NCBI GenBank assembly: GCA_937871985.1 | Contig: CALMPB010000156.1 | Location: 35,068-99,067 of the forward strand | Direction: 5' to 3' | Length of the DNA stretch: 64,000 bases | From: an uncultured Burkholderiaceae bacterium | GTDB taxonomy: Bacteria > Pseudomonadota > Gammaproteobacteria > Burkholderiales > Burkholderiaceae | Program-made: the position numbers and the translations under genes | Notes under the pieces: generated by a model | Told to the model about the DNA's origin: nothing | The model's input: only the letters and a program-made list of their open reading frames with translations | Databases searched by the model: none | Part shown: piece by piece, positions 61,615 to 64,000 of the stretch | Layout: each line of letters opens with the position of its first letter | Numbering within the stretch: the stretch's first letter is position 1

Positions 61615-64000
61615 ATGGACGCGATTCGCATCCGGGGCGCCCGTACGCACAACCTCAAGAATATTTCCGTCGACCTGCCCCGCCATAAGCTCGTCGTGGT
61701 AACGGGGCTTTCCGGCTCGGGGAAGTCGTCGCTGGCGTTCGATACGCTTTATGCCGAAGGCCAGCGGCGCTATGTGGAAAGCCTGTCCGCCTATGCGCGC
61801 CAGTTCCTGCAGCTTATGGACAAGCCCGACGTCGACCTGATCGAAGGCCTGTCGCCGGCGATTTCCATCGAGCAGAAGTCCGCCGGCCACAACCCGCGAT
61901 CCACCGTGGGCACGATTACCGAAATCCACGATTACCTGCGCTTATTGTACGCGCGGGTCGGAACCCCCTATTGCCCCGATCACGGCTTGCCTTTGCAGGC
62001 GCAAAGCGTGAGCCAGATGGTCGACAAGGCCATGGCCTGGGCGCCCGATACGCGCCTGGCGATTCTCGCCCCCCTTGCGCGGGCGCGCAAAGGCAGCTTC
62101 GAGGACGAATGCGCCAGCCTGCAGGCGCAAGGGTTCGTGCGCCTGCGCGTCGATGGCGAAATGGTCGAGATCGACCGCCTGGAGCCCCTTAAAAAGACCG
62201 AGAAGCACGATCTGGACGTGGTCATCGACCGCCTGCGCGTCAGGCCCGAAAGCCAGCAGCGCCTGGCCGAAAGCTTCGAAACCGCCATCAAGCTGGCCGA
62301 CGGCCGGGCAATCGCGCTCAATATGGATACCGGCGAGGAACAGGCGTTTTCCAGCCGCTACGCCTGCCCCGTCTGCCAGCACAGCCTGACCGAACTCGAA
62401 CCCAGGCTGTTCAGCTTCAACAACCCCGTGGGCGCCTGCCCAGCCTGCGACGGACTGGGCCACGTGGATTTCTTCGACCCCAAGCGGGTCGTGGCGTTTC
62501 CAGGACTCAGCCTGGCCAGTGGGGCCATCAGCGGCTGGGACAAGCGCAACGCCTTTACCCACACCCTGCTTACCAGCCTGGCCACGCACTACGGGTTCGA
62601 GCTGGAAACCCCGTTCGAGGAATTGAGCGAAGATATCCAGAACCGCGTGCTATACGGCTCGGGCGAGGAAGAAATCGCCTTCCTCTACCTGAACGAAAAA
62701 GGGCGCAGCACGGTCAAGAAACACCCCTTCGAGGGCGTCATTCCCAATCTGGAGCGGCGCTGGCGCGAAACCGATTCGAGCGCCGTGCGCGAAGAATTGG
62801 GCAAGTATCGCCATACCAAGGTCTGCCCGGCCTGTCACGGTTCGCGCCTGCGCGTCGAGGCGCGCAACGTGCTCATCGGCAACGAACCGGGCGAGTTCCA
62901 GCGCCGTGGGCGCGCCATCTACGAAGTCGAGGCCCTGTCGCTGGCCGCCTGCCTCACCTGGTTCCGCGAGCTCGAGCTGAGCGGGGCCAAGAAGGAAATC
63001 GCCGAGCGCATCATCCGCGAAATCGAGGCCCGGCTGCAGTTCCTGAACAACGTGGGCCTGAACTACCTGTCGCTGGATCGCAGCGCCGACACGATATCGG
63101 GCGGCGAGGCGCAGCGCATCCGGCTGGCCAGCCAGATCGGTTCGGGCCTCACCGGCGTCATGTACGTGCTGGACGAGCCTTCGATCGGCCTGCACCAGCG
63201 CGACAACGACCGTCTCATCGAAACGCTGCAGCACCTGCGCGACCTGGGCAACAGCGTCATCGTGGTCGAGCACGACGAAGACATGATCCGCTCGGCCGAC
63301 TTCATCATCGACATGGGGCCGGGGGCCGGCGAGCACGGCGGGCGCATCGTGGCCCAAGGCACGCCGCGCGAGCTGGCGCAGAACCCCGAATCGCTCACCG
63401 GCCAGTACCTGACCGGAACACGGCGCATCGCCATACCGCCGCGCCGGCCCGTCACCCCCGACCTGCCGTGGCTGCGCCTCGAGGGCTGCACGGGCAACAA
63501 CCTGAAATCCGTCAACCTGGCGCTTCCGGCCGGCCGCCTGATCTGCATCACCGGCGTATCGGGATCGGGCAAATCCACCCTGATCAACGACACGCTGGCC
63601 GCCGCCGTGTCGCATGAACTGCACCGCGCCCAGACCGAGCCGGCGCCCTTCGAGTCGCTGGACGGCCTGTCGCATTTCGACAAGATCATCAATGTGGATC
63701 AAAGCCCCATAGGGCGCACGCCGCGCAGCAATCCGGCCACCTATACCGGCATGTTCACGCCCATACGCGAACTGTTCGCCGGCGTGCCGGAATCGCGCAC
63801 GCGCGGCTACGACCCGGGACGCTTCTCGTTCAATGTAAAGGGCGGGCGCTGCGAAGCCTGCCAGGGCGACGGCGTGGTCAAGGTGGAAATGCATTTCCTG
63901 CCCGACATGTACGTGCCCTGCGACGTCTGCGGCGGCAAACGCTATAACCGCGAAACGCTGGAAATCCGCTATCGCGGCCGCAACATCAGCGAAGTGCTGG
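61615..64000 (+). CDS. uvrA: Excinuclease ABC subunit A (cut by the window end)
   Basis: The first 795 residues of UvrA, with no stop before the window ends; the full protein should be about 940-950 residues. The first Walker A is GLSGSGKSS (about residues 31-39). A first zinc finger has CPVCQHS and CPACDGLG, with a further CPACHG in the insertion. [38 protein letters not shown] is the signature and Walker B. A second Walker A is [10 protein letters not shown], and the C-terminal zinc module starts CEACQGDG and CDVCGG. It recognises DNA lesions with UvrB. I see no clear LexA box in the 102 bp upstream. Confidence 0.97.
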   Translation, partial: MDAIRIRGARTHNLKNISVDLPRHKLVVVTGLSGSGKSSLAFDTLYAEGQRRYVESLSAYARQFLQLMDKPDVDLIEGLSPAISIEQKSAGHNPRSTVGTITEIHDYLRLLYARVGTPYCPDHGLPLQAQSVSQMVDKAMAWAPDTRLAILAPLARARKGSFEDECASLQAQGFVRLRVDGEMVEIDRLEPLKKTEKHDLDVVIDRLRVRPESQQRLAESFETAIKLADGRAIALNMDTGEEQAFSSRYACPVCQHSLTELEPRLFSFNNPVGACPACDGLGHVDFFDPKRVVAFPGLSLASGAISGWDKRNAFTHTLLTSLATHYGFELETPFEELSEDIQNRVLYGSGEEEIAFLYLNEKGRSTVKKHPFEGVIPNLERRWRETDSSAVREELGKYRHTKVCPACHGSRLRVEARNVLIGNEPGEFQRRGRAIYEVEALSLAACLTWFRELELSGAKKEIAERIIREIEARLQFLNNVGLNYLSLDRSADTISGGEAQRIRLASQIGSGLTGVMYVLDEPSIGLHQRDNDRLIETLQHLRDLGNSVIVVEHDEDMIRSADFIIDMGPGAGEHGGRIVAQGTPRELAQNPESLTGQYLTGTRRIAIPPRRPVTPDLPWLRLEGCTGNNLKSVNLALPAGRLICITGVSGSGKSTLINDTLAAAVSHELHRAQTEPAPFESLDGLSHFDKIINVDQSPIGRTPRSNPATYTGMFTPIRELFAGVPESRTRGYDPGRFSFNVKGGRCEACQGDGVVKVEMHFLPDMYVPCDVCGGKRYNRETLEIRYRGRNISEVL

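Overview
The window looks like chromosomal DNA of a GC-rich betaproteobacterium, most likely of the Alcaligenaceae (Bordetella/Achromobacter/Pusillimonas type). The reasons are codon bias, the arrangement uvrA / MFS transporter / ssb at the right end, and the abundance of stand-alone periplasmic binding proteins and of catabolic genes. The family assignment is inference, since no rRNA or tRNA gene is present.

Layout. (1) 47-16960: a catabolic region for an unidentified, probably aromatic or heteroaromatic, compound. It holds a TetR regulator, a VanA-type Rieske oxygenase, a class A flavin monooxygenase, two paralogous GntR regulators, a peptide-type ABC importer with a fused double ATPase, a RutA-like flavin monooxygenase, an EthD-like protein, a GlcD-like FAD oxidase, an HpcH/HpaI aldolase, a PanE-like reductase and a class II aldolase. 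Palindromes around TGAATTCA sit on the promoters of two of its transcription units. (2) 17041-21696: a branched-chain-amino-acid-type ABC importer whose permease and ATPase are fused. (3) 22188-24938: formaldehyde detoxification (frmR, frmA, gfa) with a clear FrmR operator. (4) 25059-30389: a terephthalate-type cluster, with a LivJ-like binding protein, an IclR regulator, and tphA2, tphA3 and tphB. Near-identical promoter/operator blocks precede both the binding protein and tphA2, so the two units are probably co-regulated. No tphA1 reductase is adjacent.

(5) 30507-33901: MarR regulator and EmrB-type exporter sharing an operator motif, then an acyltransferase. (6) 34010-40591: NahR-like LysR regulator, ferredoxin-reductase of TphA1 architecture, VOC protein, fumarylacetoacetate-hydrolase-family enzyme, MFS carrier and CocE-type hydrolase. 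This looks like an operon that needs an oxygenase from elsewhere. (7) 40646-50491: aldo/keto reductase, a second isolated LivJ-like protein coupled to a kynurenine-formamidase-like hydrolase, AraC regulator with fsr, malonyl-CoA decarboxylase, a NUDIX hydrolase, and a regulator/beta-propeller pair. (8) 50518-53886: a second ring-hydroxylating dioxygenase (ferredoxin, beta, alpha, divergent LysR). It is bracketed by a 47-bp direct repeat of the 3' end of the propeller gene, which marks it as an inserted block. (9) 54083-59465: Fur-box-controlled fecI-fecR-TonB receptor-PepSY iron uptake locus. (10) 59504-64000: ssb, an MFS transporter, and uvrA running off the window.

The clearest message is metabolic: three Rieske oxygenases, one reductase and one ferredoxin are spread over unlinked operons, and each oxygenase unit lacks part of its electron-transfer chain. 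The best-supported new observations are the shared IclR promoter blocks of the tph region, the repeat-bracketed dioxygenase island, and the TGAATTCA regulon.
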